DNA of 52,378 nucleotides from Gordonia zhenghanii. GTDB lineage: Bacteria; Actinomycetota; Actinomycetes; Mycobacteriales; Mycobacteriaceae. Each line of letters opens with the position of its first letter. Position 1 is the stretch's first letter. The position numbers and the translations under genes are program-made. The notes under the pieces were generated by a model that saw nothing but the letters and a program-made list of their open reading frames with translations, did not search any database and was not told the DNA's origin. Shown here piece by piece: positions 51,092 through 52,378 of the stretch. Location of the stretch: NCBI RefSeq assembly GCF_021738965.1, contig NZ_JAKKOQ010000022.1:1-52378 (forward strand), written 5' to 3'.

Positions 51092-51314
51092 GTCTCCCCT
51101 TCGGTTCCTATCACGATTCGATTTGGGTGAATGCGTGAACATTGACCCGAATCGACAATAGCGTCTGATCGGTACTCCGTCATGTAGTCAATGGTTTCAA
51201 TTTCGACACATATTCATTCAGATCGACCACAAAAGCATCGCAACCACCCGAAACGGACCGGGATTCACCCTCTGTGTAGGTTTGCAATATCGAATAGATT
51301 ATGGAGGAAAACGA

Positions 51315-52175
51315 ATGCTCGACATTACGCCCGAACCACTGTCCATCGACTCTGGCGCGGTCCGAATCGTCGGCGATCGGTGGGCGTCCGAGACCGCGAC
51401 GGGCACGCCGATCGTCCTCTTGCACGGCGGCGGCCAGACCCGACACTCGTGGGATCGCAGCGCCGCAGCGCTCGCCGAGCGAGGCCGAGAGGTCTACACC
51501 ATCGACCTGCGCGGGCATGGCGACAGCAGTTGGGCGCCCGACGGCGACTACGGCATCGACGCGTTCGTCGGCGACATCCACGACGTCGTCACGGCCATCG
51601 GCCGGGCACCGATCCTCGTCGGCGCGTCACTGGGCGGAATCACCAGCCTGTGCCTCGCGGGCGAGAATCCCGACACTGCGGCAGCCCTCGTCATGGTCGA
51701 CGTCGTCGTGCACGTGGAACCCGAAGGCATAGGTCGCATCCAGTCGTTCATGACCGACCACATCGATGGCTTCGCGACGCTCGAGGACGTCGCCGACGCC
51801 GTCACCGAGTACAACCCGGAACGTAAGCGGCCGCGGAACCTCGAAGGACTCAAGAAGAACGTCCGCCTTCACGACGACGGTCGCTGGTACTGGCACTGGG
51901 ACCCGGCGTTCATCAGGTCGTCCGGAAACGAAGCACGCCGCCACACGGATCCGGCACGGCTCAGCGCCGCTGCACAGAACGTGAAGGTGCCGACGCTGAT
52001 CGTGCGCGGCGGAAAGTCGGACGTCGTCAGCGAAGCAGGCGTCGCCAGCATGCTCGAGTTGGTCCCCCACGCCGACGTCGCAGACGTCAGCGCTGCCGGC
52101 CACATGGTGGCCGGTGACGACAATCAGGTGTTCGCGAGCGCGATCGACGACTTCTTGGACAAGCACGCTCTGTGA
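51315..52175 (+). CDS. Alpha/beta hydrolase
   Basis: 286 residues from ATG 51315, preceded by GGAGG. Oxyanion motif LLHGGGQTRHSW, nucleophile motif VGASLGGIT (Ser), late Asp in GGKSDVVS and His in AAGHMVAGD. LRGHGDS is the usual strand-4 motif. This is a classical hydrolase of the peroxidase/epoxide-hydrolase-like group; substrate unknown. Confidence 0.9.
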   Translation: MLDITPEPLSIDSGAVRIVGDRWASETATGTPIVLLHGGGQTRHSWDRSAAALAERGREVYTIDLRGHGDSSWAPDGDYGIDAFVGDIHDVVTAIGRAPILVGASLGGITSLCLAGENPDTAAALVMVDVVVHVEPEGIGRIQSFMTDHIDGFATLEDVADAVTEYNPERKRPRNLEGLKKNVRLHDDGRWYWHWDPAFIRSSGNEARRHTDPARLSAAAQNVKVPTLIVRGGKSDVVSEAGVASMLELVPHADVADVSAAGHMVAGDDNQVFASAIDDFLDKHAL

Positions 52176-52195
52176 GGTCTCGACTCCGCTCGACC

Positions 52196-52256
52196 AGCGG
52201 ACGCAGGGACGCTCGACCGGCGGGCGGGGGGGACGCTCGACCGGCGGGCGGGGTCT
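52196..52256. repeat. Short GC-rich tandem/REP-like repeats
   Basis: GACGCTCGACCGGCGGGCGG occurs twice in tandem, flanked by GCTCGACCAGCGGACG and GGTCTCGACGCTTC. This resembles the palindromic intergenic repeats common in Gordonia-type genomes; it may also have served as an IS target. Confidence 0.5.
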
Positions 52257-52276
52257 CGACGCTTCTATGTGTGGTG

Positions 52277-52378
52277 TCAAGCCGCGGTGGGTCTGTGTTG
52301 GGTGTTTGTCGTGGTCTCGGCGGTGGTTGTGCTGCGTTCGCAGGTCTTGAAGATTTCGCGTGCGATGTAGCGTTTGAG
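52277..52378 (-). CDS. 3' end of a probable IS110-family transposase (cut by window edge)
   Basis: The visible minus-strand frame reads LKRYIAREIFKTC... and ends HRPTAA at a TGA (52277-52279). LKRYIAREI/V is the usual C-terminal helix of IS110/IS116/IS902 transposases. Only 33 codons are visible, so the assignment rests on that short match. Confidence 0.5.
   Translation of the reverse strand, partial: LKRYIAREIFKTCERSTTTAETTTNTQHRPTAA

Noticed and set aside
1..52378. tRNA, tmRNA or rRNA genes, including tRNA-derived att sites
   Set aside because: No cloverleaf with CCA end or rRNA sequence was recognised on either strand.

Overview
The window looks like a high-GC actinobacterial chromosome of the mycolic-acid group (Mycobacteriales), most like Gordonia, Williamsia or Rhodococcus. 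The reasons are a DUF5313-type membrane protein, an LGFP-repeat lipoprotein, two MpaB/DUF2236 oxygenases, a mycothiol-type arsenate reductase set, and the codon bias. The genus is an inference from gene content only.

Region 1 (1-6.2 kb) holds two back-to-back, non-identical copies of a three-gene recombinase module: tyrosine recombinase, small XRE-type HTH protein, and zinc-ribbon protein with a decayed recombinase-like C-terminus. The genes within each module overlap. The modules diverge from a shared 450-bp intergenic region that contains a site related to a repeat found far downstream.

Region 2 (6.2-18.4 kb) is metabolic cargo between insertion-sequence scars. It has an SDR / patatin / Baeyer-Villiger monooxygenase operon with a divergent TetR, an MpaB oxygenase with its TetR, a saccharopine-dehydrogenase-like reductase, another TetR with a clear double operator, and an NhaA antiporter gene split by an IS256-family element with a perfect 8-bp target duplication.

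Region 3 (18.4-33.8 kb) is the most unusual part. Directly repeated elements of about 160-240 bp (clear at 18.5, 21.4, 22.5, 24.5 and 30.1 kb; decayed at 31.9 and 33.7 kb) are separated by short unrelated segments. Each good copy carries an inverted-repeat core, AATACGCAGG-N14-CCTGCGTATT, followed by ACACCAGATGAATCA. The core recurs between the two recombinase modules (2978-3011). The segments hold small unknown genes, four members of one uncharacterised family, an in-frame chimera, and gene fragments (MFS, TerD, glyoxalase, LLM oxidoreductase, DNA ligase, epimerase) several of which end or begin within a few dozen bases of a repeat. This resembles a gene-cassette array built by site-specific recombination, integron-like in logic but with unrelated recombinases and sites. 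The link between repeats and recombinases is inferred, not shown.

Region 4 (34-52 kb) is ordinary chromosome: a decayed acetoacetate decarboxylase gene, an RclA-like flavoprotein, an arsenic operon (ArsR, ArsI/CadI, Acr3, ArsC), a DUF5313 protein, MetA, a DHA2 MFS exporter, a GNAT, an acyl-CoA carboxylase subunit, a sugar O-acetyltransferase, a two-gene ABC exporter with TetR, a second MpaB oxygenase, a methyltransferase, an LGFP lipoprotein, an alpha/beta hydrolase, and the tail of an IS110-like transposase at the right edge.
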